From positions 1 through 39,405 of the forward strand of contig NZ_NSEA01000033.1 in the NCBI RefSeq assembly GCF_002734285.1: a DNA stretch of 39,405 nt, given 5' to 3'. The DNA is from Fredinandcohnia onubensis. Its GTDB lineage: Bacteria; Bacillota; Bacilli; Bacillales; Bacillaceae_L. Numbering within the stretch: the first letter of the stretch is position 1; the number at the start of each line of letters is the position of its first letter. The notes beneath the pieces are model-generated. The model was not told where the DNA came from. It was given only the letters and a program-made list of their open reading frames with translations, and made no database searches. A program made the position numbers and the translations under genes. Of the stretch, positions 16,541 to 24,231 are shown one piece after another.

Positions 16541-16563
16541 TGCCATCGCCATAAATTTCATAG

Positions 16564-16606
16564 AGGTTTCCTAAAAGTTTTATGACTTTTGGGAAGCCTT
16601 TTTTTT
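16564..16606 (+). terminator. Rho-independent terminator
   Basis: AGGTTTCC...AAAAGT (16564-16579) pairs with ACTTTT...GGGAAGCCT (16585-16599) with small mismatches and is followed by seven or more T. It ends the Gfo/Idh-DUF1456 transcript. Confidence 0.8.
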
Positions 16607-16679
16607 AGCTATATCAAGTGGTTGTAGGGAATAAAATTTCATTTTACCTCACGATAAAATATATTGTCAACAAGAAAAT

Positions 16680-16708
16680 TTGAAAAACTTTCAAAAAAAT
16701 GTTACAAT
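16680..16708 (+). promoter_or_regulatory. Sigma-A promoter for the Tudor-like protein gene
   Basis: TTGAAA (16680-16685), 17-base spacer, TACAAT (16703-16708). The leader to the start codon at 16860 is about 145 bases long and AT-rich; I see no riboswitch in it. Confidence 0.6.
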
Positions 16709-16859
16709 AATCTTACAATTGTTTTTTTATATCTAGTTTATAAAAGTGAAGAACAAATCAATCAGTTATTTGGGATTTAAGGAAACAAGTTGAATAAAAT
16801 GATCAATTTACTATCTATTAGTAACCGGGTTTTTTTATTCTACAAGGAGGACTAGAATA

Positions 16860-17714
16860 ATGAATCTTATTAATAAGAAAGTTACACACAAGCGTTTTGG
16901 TATGGGTAGTATAGTTGAACATAATGACTCTAGTATTGAAATCCACTTTGAGTCGGAAAATAAAAAGTTTGTTTTCCCTGATGTATTTGAAAAACATCTA
17001 AAAATGCATGATCAAAGTATTGCTAATTCACTTGAAAAAATGATACAAGAAAAGGAAATGGAACGAAAAGAAGAAGAATCGAAGAAGGAAGAGGAAAGAA
17101 AACTACATCGAAAAAAACAGGAACTTCGCTTGGAATATGAAAAATTGATGAAAAATCATAAACTTCATCCAGAATCACAAATGGTTTTTTGGTGTGATCC
17201 GGAAGAACAGAATCGTTCTTTATCTGAGTGGAAGGTTTTTTCAGGCGAAATAAAAAGTGGTACGAACAAGGGGAAGCCAAATAAACCAATCCGCTTGCAC
17301 CAAAATAGTGCTGTCCTGTTAACCGAAATAGATGACAGCAAGCCTGAAAAAGACAGACGCATTCTAGGTGTTTATATGGTGAAGGAAGGTTTTATCGGTA
17401 AGCTTTGTGAAGATGGATATATTCCAGCTCATTCCACATACAGAATCGAACTTACAGAACAGGAATCAGAGCAGATGCTTTTCTGGAAATATTACGTCAA
17501 TGAAAAGCACCCTCACAAAATGACATGGAATACAGGGAAATACCGCTATTTTGATAACTTATGGATGGCTCAGATTTTGCTTGATATCGTTTCGTTGAAA
17601 AGCGATCCAAAGGAACGAGAGCTTGCCCAACAATTCTTTGAACATTTTTGTAAAATGAATCAGCTCACAGAGCAAGAGTTACAAAAGCCAAATGGCGCAT
17701 TAATGCGTGATTAG
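16860..17714 (+). CDS. Hypothetical protein with Tudor-like N-terminus and coiled coil
   Basis: A 284-residue cytosolic protein I cannot name. Residues 1-45 (KVTHKRFGMGSIVEHNDSSI...) look like the small beta-barrel at the end of PcrA/UvrD helicases. Residues 52-100 are a charged Glu/Lys-rich helix likely to form a coiled coil. Residues 110-215 form a compact domain with VFWCDPEEQNRSLSEWKVF, LGVYMVKEGF and TYRIELTEQE, and the rest is helical, ending EHFCKMNQLTEQEL. There is no signal peptide, membrane segment or catalytic motif. It has a strong ribosome binding site (AAGGAGG) and its own promoter and terminator, so it is a single-gene unit. A nucleic-acid-linked role is only a guess from the Tudor-like part. 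Confidence 0.75.
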   Translation: MNLINKKVTHKRFGMGSIVEHNDSSIEIHFESENKKFVFPDVFEKHLKMHDQSIANSLEKMIQEKEMERKEEESKKEEERKLHRKKQELRLEYEKLMKNHKLHPESQMVFWCDPEEQNRSLSEWKVFSGEIKSGTNKGKPNKPIRLHQNSAVLLTEIDDSKPEKDRRILGVYMVKEGFIGKLCEDGYIPAHSTYRIELTEQESEQMLFWKYYVNEKHPHKMTWNTGKYRYFDNLWMAQILLDIVSLKSDPKERELAQQFFEHFCKMNQLTEQELQKPNGALMRD

Positions 17715-17813
17715 TCGTTTGCTATGGACTGACATAATTTCCCCACTCATCACTATTTGCGATCAGTGCCAAGCTGTCGTGTAGTTTTTTGCGTGTTGGA
17801 ACTCATAGAATAG

Positions 17814-17856
17814 AAAAGCAGTTGATATAGAATCTCTATACCATCTGCTTTTTTTG
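17814..17856 (+). terminator. Rho-independent terminator
   Basis: AAAAGCAG (17814-17821) with CTGCTTTTTTT (17845-17855), the stem continued by GATATAGA/TCTATACC around a short loop. It serves the hypothetical gene ending at 17714. The other bases of the 17715-18021 gap hold a 51-codon open frame without a ribosome binding site (17860-18015) and the speG ribosome binding site. Confidence 0.8.
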
Positions 17857-18021
17857 TAGATGTCTTTTTTGCGTCTTGGAAAATTTATTCGAGCAGCAGA
17901 AGGCGGAGAGTCTGTTTGCGTAAAACATGAGATTTTTTTAGAAAAAATGGTCAAAAAGCGGGAGAAAAGGAAAGACTTTATTTTAAGAGGATTGAATGCA
18001 GGTTTCGGAGGATGAATAGTA

Positions 18022-18537
18022 ATGAGTGATGTAAGATTAAGGCCATTAGAACGAGTTGACTTAGGATTTGTCCATAAATTAAATATTAATGCAAACATCA
18101 TGTCCTATTGGTTTGAGGAGCCATATGAGTCATTTGTTGAATTGCAGGATTTATATGATAAGCATATTCATGATCAGGGTGAAAGAAGATTTATTGTACA
18201 AAAAGGCGATGAAATGGTGGGGCTGGTTGAATTAGTAGAGATTGATTATATTCATCGTAGGGTTGAATTCCAAATTATAATTGACCCGAATCATCAAGGG
18301 CATGGATATGCGAAGTCTGCAACGTATCTTGCAATGGATTATGCGTTTTCTGTATTGAATATGTATAAATTATATTTAATCGTGGATAAAACGAATGAAA
18401 AAGCGATTCATATTTATCAAAAACTTGGTTTTCAATTTGAAGGTGAATTAATTGATGAGTTTTTTGTTGACGGTGAATATCATAATGCAATTAGAATGTG
18501 TATGTTTCAACATCAGTATTTTAATAGGGGTTCTTGA
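18022..18537 (+). CDS. speG: Spermidine N-acetyltransferase SpeG
   Basis: A 171-residue GNAT enzyme that transfers acetyl from acetyl-CoA to spermidine or spermine, lowering polyamine toxicity. It resembles the enterobacterial SpeG protein as I remember it almost throughout: [61 protein letters not shown], the acetyl-CoA loop QGHGYAKSA, and [12 protein letters not shown] at the end. Such proteins form dodecamers with an allosteric polyamine site. Start ATG after GGAGGATGAATAGTA. It is a single-gene unit between two terminators. Bacilli more often carry the unrelated BltD or PaiA acetyltransferases, so the gene may have been gained by transfer (inference). Confidence 0.93.
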   Translation: MSDVRLRPLERVDLGFVHKLNINANIMSYWFEEPYESFVELQDLYDKHIHDQGERRFIVQKGDEMVGLVELVEIDYIHRRVEFQIIIDPNHQGHGYAKSATYLAMDYAFSVLNMYKLYLIVDKTNEKAIHIYQKLGFQFEGELIDEFFVDGEYHNAIRMCMFQHQYFNRGS

Positions 18538-18578
18538 GAGTCCGAGTGCGATGTTAGAAAAAGCATTAAAGAGGTTGA

Positions 18579-18616
18579 AAAACGGAGTGCCAATGAATGG
18601 ACTCTCCGTTTTTTTC
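18579..18616 (+). terminator. Terminator between convergent genes
   Basis: AAACGGAG (18580-18587) pairs with CTCCGTTT (18604-18611), with further pairing inside, followed by a T-run. It is placed to end speG and could also stop the convergent minus-strand gene, as A-rich bases precede it. Confidence 0.75.
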
Positions 18617-18633
18617 TGTTATATTTGTATATT

Positions 18634-18960
18634 TTAGTAAGGATAGTAAGGGTATGGGTAGTATGGTGGGTACGGCGGATAATAATAAGGGTATGGTGGG
18701 TAATAATAACCAAATCCTGGACCTGGGGCCAATAGTGCACCAGTAGCTAGACCTCCTAAAAAGCCTAAGCCAAAGCCTGGTCTACCAAAACCAAAACCAG
18801 GTCTACCGAATCCAAAGCCCGGTCTACCAAAACCAGGTCTGCCAAATCCAAAGCCTGGTCTACCAAATCCAAATCCGGGGCGTATTCGTTGATCATTGAC
18901 ATCAATTATTTCTTGATTAAATGGTTCCTGTAAACCGATATATGGATAATCATTTGTCAA
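18634..18960 (-). CDS. Low-complexity PGFGFGR-repeat, PY-rich protein
   Basis: A 108-residue protein. An ordinary N-terminus (residues 1-26, TNDYPYIGLQEPFNQEIIDV) is followed by six RPGFG(FG) units (27-65), a short hydrophobic Gly-rich turn (GLGFLGGLATGALLAPG) and a tail made only of Pro, Tyr and Gly. The start is TTG with GGAGGG 7 bases upstream, so it is probably expressed despite its composition. Similar Gly/Tyr/Pro-rich small proteins occur in spore coats or exosporia of Bacilli, and the tail could be cross-linked or sticky; that role is inference. There are no cysteines. It stands alone, convergent with speG. Confidence 0.7.
   Translation of the reverse strand: MTNDYPYIGLQEPFNQEIIDVNDQRIRPGFGFGRPGFGFGRPGFGRPGFGFGRPGFGFGRPGFGLGFLGGLATGALLAPGPGFGYYYPPYPYYYPPYPPYYPYPYYPY
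18769..18882 (-). repeat. Coding minisatellite of 21- and 15-bp units
   Basis: Six in-frame units encode RPGFGFG, RPGFGFG, RPGFG, RPGFGFG, RPGFGFG and RPGFG. The DNA units differ mainly at third positions. Copy number may vary by slippage without breaking the frame, since each unit is a multiple of three. Confidence 0.8.
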
Positions 18961-19161
18961 AGCAAATCCCTCCTATTTATTTATTACACTAAAGGATATG
19001 CTAAAGTAGCCTATTTGGGTTGGGCATATGCCTCATTTTAATCCAATAAATAATTGTTTAAGTATTCACCCACCATTTCTGTTATTGACTGAGCAAGAGA
19101 ATGTGATAAAATCTAGAAGATTTTAAGAATTAGAATAAATACTTCAACATGCAGAAGAAAA

Positions 19162-19305
19162 ATGAAGCCAATATATGAAAGAAATCAAGTAGGCTATTGA
19201 GGAAGCTATGCAATTGAGAATGCAATCAAACATGATCCTACAAATCCTTTGTACCATTTGCACAAAAAACAGTCTCTCGAATTAGTAGAAAATAAATTGA
19301 TTTAG
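19162..19305 (+). pseudogene. Remnant of a TPR-like protein gene
   Basis: From an ATG at 19162 the frame reads 12 codons to an in-frame TGA (19198), then 34 more codons (GSYAIENAIKHDPTNPLYHL...ELVENKLI) to a TAG at 19303. The AIxHDPTNPLYHL pattern is typical of tetratricopeptide repeats. No ribosome binding site is seen. It looks like the decayed end of a TPR protein gene. The rest of the 18961-19323 gap holds the minus-strand gene's start region and the ribosome binding site of the amidohydrolase. Confidence 0.35.
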
Positions 19306-19323
19306 ACAAAGGAGGATACACGA

Positions 19324-20589
19324 ATGGAAGATAGAAGTAGGTTCAAAGAAGATCTACATAAAAAGAACTCCTATATGCTGTTAAATGTTCGATTAGAAAG
19401 TGGCTATAAATATGAAGGTGGGCAGGTTATCACCACTGAAACAGAATTACGTCATATCGAAATAGAAAACGGTATTATTAAGAAGATACAAGATACTCAT
19501 CTACCATATAGAAGTGAAATAGATTGCTATGATGCGATGGGAATGCTTCTCCTCCCAGCATTTAAGGAAATGCATATCCATTTAGATAAGTCCTACTATG
19601 GGGGTCCCTGGAAGGCAGGAGCAAATCGAAAAAGTATTTTTGACATGATTGAATTAGAGGAGGAAATACTGCCAAAGCTACTGACAACGGCACAGGAGCG
19701 TGCGGAAAAATTAATTCAGCTAATCCTGAGCTACGGTTCAACCTATGTTCGAAGTCATTGTAATATTGATCAGACAGTCGGGTTAAAAAATCTCGAAAAA
19801 TTACAGGCTGCCTTAGAGAATTATTCAGATAAAATTTCACATGAGATCGTAGCATTTCCTCAACATGGATTGCTTCGTTCCAATGTAGAAGGGTTATTAC
19901 GAGAGGCCATGGAGCTTGGCGTAACACATGTAGGAGGTCTTGATCCAACCGTTGTTGACGGAAACATGGAGAAGTCTCTGGAAACAATGGTACAAATCGC
20001 AGTGGACTATAATGCAGGCATTGATATTCATCTTCATGAAGGTGGGGAAACAGGGATTAAAGCCATTAATAGGTTGGCTGATTTAACCGAAGAGGCTGGA
20101 CTAAATGGAAAAGTAACAATCAGCCATGCATTCTCACTAGCTTCATTGTCGGAAGAATCTGGAATCGAGCTTGCAAAACGCTTAGCCTCATTAGGTATTT
20201 CAATTGCCTCAACTGTTCCAATTGGTAAAACAGTTATGCCGATTCCACTCCTTCAAAAGCAGGGAGTAGAAGTCCTTCTAGGAAATGACAGTATTACAGA
20301 TCATTGGTCACCGTTTGGGATTGGAGATATCCTTCAGAAAGCACATCTTGCAGCACAATTATATGGTTGGAGCAATGAATATAACTTATCACGCGCTTTA
20401 TCCCTAGCAACTAGAGGCATTACACCTTTGGATAAAGAGGGAAATCAAATCTGGCCCAAGGTTGGAGATGAAGCTACTGCAGTCCTCGTATCTGCCAGCT
20501 GTTCAGCAGAAGCTGTAGCAAGGTTACCAAAGCGTGCTGCTGTTCTGCATAAAGGTGCATTTTCTTCAGGTTCTTTACAAAAAAAGTAA
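19324..20589 (+). CDS. Cytosine-deaminase-like amidohydrolase
   Basis: A 421-residue TIM-barrel metal-dependent hydrolase of the amidohydrolase superfamily, CodA-like branch. Visible motifs: HxH metal site in MHIHLDKSYYGG, VRSHCNID, IDIHLHEGGETG (His and Glu at the place of the CodA active-site pair), SHAFSLAS, and the late Asp in GNDSITDHWSPFG. It should deaminate or hydrolyse a cyclic amide or amidine such as a pyrimidine, creatinine-like or hydantoin-like compound. The start ATG follows AAAGGAGG. Downstream lie an AraC regulator, a GPH symporter and a creatininase-family protein, a set that looks like a small catabolic island. The substrate cannot be read from sequence. Confidence 0.85.
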   Translation: MEDRSRFKEDLHKKNSYMLLNVRLESGYKYEGGQVITTETELRHIEIENGIIKKIQDTHLPYRSEIDCYDAMGMLLLPAFKEMHIHLDKSYYGGPWKAGANRKSIFDMIELEEEILPKLLTTAQERAEKLIQLILSYGSTYVRSHCNIDQTVGLKNLEKLQAALENYSDKISHEIVAFPQHGLLRSNVEGLLREAMELGVTHVGGLDPTVVDGNMEKSLETMVQIAVDYNAGIDIHLHEGGETGIKAINRLADLTEEAGLNGKVTISHAFSLASLSEESGIELAKRLASLGISIASTVPIGKTVMPIPLLQKQGVEVLLGNDSITDHWSPFGIGDILQKAHLAAQLYGWSNEYNLSRALSLATRGITPLDKEGNQIWPKVGDEATAVLVSASCSAEAVARLPKRAAVLHKGAFSSGSLQKK

Positions 20590-20660
20590 TAGTACACAAT
20601 GAGTGCTCCTACTAAAAGAAGGCAACTAGCCCATTTGAAGTGAGGTGATGGGAAAGGAAA

Positions 20661-21419
20661 ATGGAAAAGGAAGACCTAGAAGATCAAATAAACAATGAGT
20701 TCAATAAGAATAAAACAAAGCATGAAATAATCGAATCAGGACACAAATTTCGGGAGGAACTATTACAATCCATTCGTAAAGGAGATCAGAAATCTGTTGC
20801 TCAATATATCAATAGATTTAATGAGTTTCTAAGAGTTGAAACAGACACTTTAGATATTATTAAAAGAGTTCCAACGAATGAATTACGTGCATTAAAAAAC
20901 ATATTATTATCGCATAATACGCTCTACAGCTATTCAGCGGAAAAAGGTGGCTTGATTGCATGGCAATGTCATTACCTTTCTGAAAAATACGCAATTATAA
21001 TTGAGAACGCCAAGTCTACACCTGAACTAGAAGAGATTCATAAAAAAATGCTAGAGGAGTACGCAGACCCTTCAATTCGTTTTATTGAATTTGAGAAAGC
21101 AACAATTGCCGAGAAAGCGGAGCATTTTATTAAGATGAACTTTTCAGAGGATATATCGATTGAGGACATATCACGAAAGTTACATGTGCATTCTTCCCAC
21201 TTAATGCGTACTTTCAAAAAAGAAAAAGGGGTGACAATCAGTTATTATCGAAATTTGGTAAGGATTAAGGAAGCGAAGGAATTATTAATCAATTCTAATC
21301 TTTCGTTGATAGAAATCACCTTTATTGTAGGTTTTAAAAATCAACAATACTTTTCTCGTGTTTTTAAAGAGGAAGAAGGCATAACCCCAAAAGAGTATAA
21401 ACAAAAAAATAGTAAGTGA
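20661..21419 (+). CDS. AraC-family transcriptional regulator
   Basis: A 252-residue regulator. The C-terminal 100 residues contain two helix-turn-helix units of the AraC/XylS type (DISIEDISRKLHVHSSHLMR and EITFIVGFKNQQYFSRVFKE, ending ITPKEYK). The N-terminal 150 residues are helical with no cupin or receiver signature and may sense an effector. Start ATG after GAGGTGATGGGAAAGG. It lies 71 bases after the amidohydrolase and before the transporter-creatininase pair and probably activates one or both. Confidence 0.88.
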   Translation: MEKEDLEDQINNEFNKNKTKHEIIESGHKFREELLQSIRKGDQKSVAQYINRFNEFLRVETDTLDIIKRVPTNELRALKNILLSHNTLYSYSAEKGGLIAWQCHYLSEKYAIIIENAKSTPELEEIHKKMLEEYADPSIRFIEFEKATIAEKAEHFIKMNFSEDISIEDISRKLHVHSSHLMRTFKKEKGVTISYYRNLVRIKEAKELLINSNLSLIEITFIVGFKNQQYFSRVFKEEEGITPKEYKQKNSK

Positions 21420-21461
21420 AGCCTTTTTATCATCTGAATAAGTTGATGAAAGGCTTTTTTA
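21419..21461 (+). terminator. Rho-independent terminator
   Basis: AGCCTTTTTATCA (21420-21432) pairs with TGATGAAAGGCT (21444-21455), one bulge, then a T-run. It separates the AraC gene from the transporter unit. Confidence 0.8.
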
Positions 21462-21547
21462 ATTAAATGCAATTATAGTGTAAAAGGATGCAATTTTATT
21501 GCAAAAGTAATTCGAAGTTTTGAGTTAAAATTCTAATATATTAGTAT

Positions 21548-21561
21548 TTTAAACGCTTTCA
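21548..21561 (+). promoter_or_regulatory. cre-like box before the GPH transporter
   Basis: TTTAAACGCTTTCA matches TGWAARCGYTWNCW at 13 of 14 positions. It lies 67 bases before the transporter start, suggesting CcpA control of the uptake and creatininase-like genes, and so a carbon or nitrogen nutrient role. Confidence 0.5.
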
Positions 21562-21628
21562 TTGTGGCGGCATTTATTATTATTTTAAAAAGTTATAAAT
21601 CTATTATATTTACATTGGGGGTTACAAC

Positions 21629-23011
21629 ATGGAAAAGAAACAGGTTAGAAAATTTGGTTTCCGTGATCAATTTGGATACATGCTAGGGGATGTTGGTGGT
21701 GGTTTTGCAAACCTTTACATCGGTTCGTTTTTCCTTTTATTCACCACCTCCGTACTTGGAGTAAGTCCTTATTTCATGGGAACATTGTTTTTAGTTGCAC
21801 GGATATTTGATGCATTTACAGATGTTTTGATGGGAAGTATTCCTGATAGATGGAGATTAGGAAAAAGCGGCGATAAATTTTTACCATATATCAATATATC
21901 AAAATGGTTACTAGCAGCATCCATCTTAATTTCATTTGCTGATGTCTCAAGTTGGTCATCAACAGCTATTCATGTATGGGTCGTATTTGTTTATCTATTC
22001 TATGGAATCGCATACACAGCTGATTCAATTCCTTATGGTTCATTAGCTGCTGTTATTACAGATGATCCAATTGAACGTACAAAATTATCTCGTGCTCGTT
22101 CTATTGGTGGTATGGTTGTTGGAATCGGGTTTTTATCGTTTGTCCCTATGTTTATCTATGATAAATCTGGGACTCTAGTGCCTGAAATGTTTTTCTACAT
22201 TTCTATCGTATTCAGTATTCTTTCCGTATTAGCTTATACAGGACTTGTTAAATTAACAACAGAACGTATTCGTGATGATAGACCAGTTGGTACTAAACCG
22301 GATTACAAATTTACAGATGCTTTAAAAGCGGCCTTAAAGAATCGACAATTATTAGGGATGATGGTAGCGAGTGTTGGTTCCTTAATTATGATTAATGGTG
22401 TTACACAATTAGCTGCAATTGTGTTCTCAGAATATTATAAAAATCCTGGTGCATTTGCGATTAACTCATTCTTACAAATGGGAGTTACACTGGTATTGTT
22501 TCTTTTTGTCCCTACTCTCGTTAAAAAGTTTGGTAAACGTAATATGGTCATTAGCACGGCAAGCTTTAGTTTAATTGCTTCTTCACTCCTAACTATTTTT
22601 ATTATTGAGAACGTTTACGTGTATATAGTAGCTTATAATATCGCAACAATCGCAAATATGGTTTTTGTTATGATCGTATGGGCACTCGTTACAGATTGTT
22701 TAGATTTTACAGAACTTCAAACTGGCAAACGGTATGATGGAACACTTTACTCTATTTATTCATTCTCACGTAAAGTAGGTATGGGTGTTGGTTCTGCACT
22801 TGGTAGTTATGCTCTAGGTTGGGTAGGATTTGTTTCTGGACAAACTTCTCAAACCCAAGAAGTGGCAGAAGGTGTTTTACGTATGTATAACGGATTACCT
22901 ATTTTATCTTTTCTCTTAATGATTATCGGTATCGCGTTAATTTTCAACTTGAATAGTACAAAAGCTCAAGAAATGTATTCTACATTAAAAGAAAGAAGAG
23001 CACAAAACTAA
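21629..23011 (+). CDS. GPH-family (MFS) sugar/solute:cation symporter
   Basis: A 460-residue membrane transporter with about twelve hydrophobic segments. The N-terminus (RDQFGYMLGDVGGGFANLYI) and loop DAFTDVLMGSIPDRWRLGKSGDKFLPYI follow the glycoside-pentoside-hexuronide:cation symporter pattern, as do the central loop and GKRYDGTLYSIYSFSRKVGMGVG near the third quarter. It should import a small solute with Na+ or H+. Start ATG after TTGGGGGTT. The creatininase-family gene follows by 48 bases in the same unit, so the imported compound is probably its substrate or that of the amidohydrolase. Confidence 0.88.
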   Translation: MEKKQVRKFGFRDQFGYMLGDVGGGFANLYIGSFFLLFTTSVLGVSPYFMGTLFLVARIFDAFTDVLMGSIPDRWRLGKSGDKFLPYINISKWLLAASILISFADVSSWSSTAIHVWVVFVYLFYGIAYTADSIPYGSLAAVITDDPIERTKLSRARSIGGMVVGIGFLSFVPMFIYDKSGTLVPEMFFYISIVFSILSVLAYTGLVKLTTERIRDDRPVGTKPDYKFTDALKAALKNRQLLGMMVASVGSLIMINGVTQLAAIVFSEYYKNPGAFAINSFLQMGVTLVLFLFVPTLVKKFGKRNMVISTASFSLIASSLLTIFIIENVYVYIVAYNIATIANMVFVMIVWALVTDCLDFTELQTGKRYDGTLYSIYSFSRKVGMGVGSALGSYALGWVGFVSGQTSQTQEVAEGVLRMYNGLPILSFLLMIIGIALIFNLNSTKAQEMYSTLKERRAQN

Positions 23012-23059
23012 TCTATTAAATATATACTTTAAAAAACTTTTAAAAGGGGATGTAATTCG

Positions 23060-23905
23060 ATGAGAACTCGGTTCCTATCTAAATGCACTAACGGAGAAGT
23101 TGAAGAATACCTGCAACAAAATGATCTGATTTTTGTACCCGTTGGTGTAACAGAAACGCATGGAGCATTACCGCTTGATACGGAAACGGTCATTGCTGAA
23201 GCACTTGCGTTAAAAATGGCAGAGGCAACAAATGGCCTAGTTCTTCACAACCTTCCATATTTCTTCGCTGGTGGGACAGCGATGGCTCGCGGGACCGTTA
23301 ATATAAGCGTTAAAGAGGGTATGAGATATTTAGATGCAATAGCTAAATCACTTTTAAAACAAGGTTTCAGAAGACAGGTATTTGTTACTTGTCATGGTCC
23401 GGCTCACATAACATTAAGCGGTATGGTTCGTGACTTCTTTGAGGTAACAAAAGTACCAATCCTTTATATAGACATGATTAAAGCAACTGATAGTGTTAAA
23501 GATTTAAGTTTTTCGTTTATGGAAAAATTCAATGATATCAGCATCGGGGCATACAAAATACTAGGTAGATTAGAAGACGTTCCGATGAATGTTCCAGAGT
23601 CTAACTCGGTAACCTATGATGTACAAAGTATGATAAACGGCATGAGTAAAAACCCTGGTAATGCACTTGGAAAATATGCACTGCAATCAGGGGCAATTGG
23701 TTCATACTTTGATCAAGCGTCGGATCATCTAGCAACACCACTTATTACATCTGAAGAACATCGTGAAGGATTAGCAGATTCAGGCGTTCTTGCAATTGAA
23801 GAGTTTATTGAAAAAATGGATATGCCAACAATTGTAGACCTTTTACGAAAAACAGATGAGTATACACAAAATAACAGTCTACCAAAATACGGTGAATGGT
23901 TATAA
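23060..23905 (+). CDS. Creatininase-family amidohydrolase
   Basis: A 281-residue protein of the creatininase/creatinine amidohydrolase family, which opens cyclic amides or cleaves amide bonds with bound metals. The N-terminal metal motif is visible as VPVGVTETHGALPLDTE (Glu32, His34, Asp40), and VTCHGPAHI stands where the family has its central His-Gly motif; the usual GHGGN is changed to CHGPAH. Start ATG after AAAAGGGG. It is co-transcribed with the GPH symporter and ends at a strong terminator. The family includes creatininase, MftE and FAPy deformylase, so the substrate is open; context suggests a small heterocyclic amide. Confidence 0.85.
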   Translation: MRTRFLSKCTNGEVEEYLQQNDLIFVPVGVTETHGALPLDTETVIAEALALKMAEATNGLVLHNLPYFFAGGTAMARGTVNISVKEGMRYLDAIAKSLLKQGFRRQVFVTCHGPAHITLSGMVRDFFEVTKVPILYIDMIKATDSVKDLSFSFMEKFNDISIGAYKILGRLEDVPMNVPESNSVTYDVQSMINGMSKNPGNALGKYALQSGAIGSYFDQASDHLATPLITSEEHREGLADSGVLAIEEFIEKMDMPTIVDLLRKTDEYTQNNSLPKYGEWL

Positions 23906-23911
23906 ATTAGG

Positions 23912-23944
23912 AAAAAACGAGAATTCATTTTCTCGTTTTTTTTT
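23912..23944 (+). terminator. Rho-independent terminator
   Basis: AAAAACGAGAA (23913-23923) pairs with TTCTCGTTTTT (23930-23940), then more T. It ends the symporter-creatininase unit. The 23906-24231 gap otherwise holds only the ars promoter region. Confidence 0.88.
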
Positions 23945-24150
23945 GTTGGGAATTTATGCGTAGTTTTGTTTTATTTTTCTGGTGTGAAAAGAATTATACA
24001 AAATAGTAGTTTGAAATAGCCGGTTTATTGATGTTATGGCAATGGAGAAACTGTTAGTTTAGGTGGATAAGAAAGTAATTTATGTGTAATGACCTGTCTG
24101 AAATGTATGGATTGGTCATTTTCACCTTAATGCAATAAGGCTAAAAAAGG

Positions 24151-24207
24151 TTGAGATTTTTATATAAGTAGAATATTATATAAGTAAAAGGTTATATAAG
24201 TGAATCT
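24151..24207 (+). promoter_or_regulatory. ars promoter with three 16-bp direct repeats
   Basis: TTGAGA (24151-24156), 17-base spacer and TATTAT (24174-24179) form a likely sigma-A promoter. Over it lie three copies of TTATATAAGT starting at 24160, 24176 and 24192, exactly 16 bases apart. They cover the spacer, the -10 box and the start region, and are the probable ArsR operator array (inference from position). Confidence 0.6.
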
Positions 24208-24231
24208 TTATGTAGGAAGGAGAAGACTGAT

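Noticed and set aside
17860-18015. A 51-codon open frame (MSFLRLGKFIRAAEGGES...) before speG
   Set aside because: Its start lies in the T-run of a terminator with no ribosome binding site; its end holds the speG ribosome binding site. It could be a gene remnant but cannot be supported.
18769-18882. Regular repeats resembling a CRISPR array
   Set aside because: Units are adjacent, in frame within a coding sequence and without spacers.
24160-24207. AT-rich iterons as a replication origin
   Set aside because: They overlap a sigma-A promoter directly before arsR and no replication gene or DnaA box cluster is nearby.
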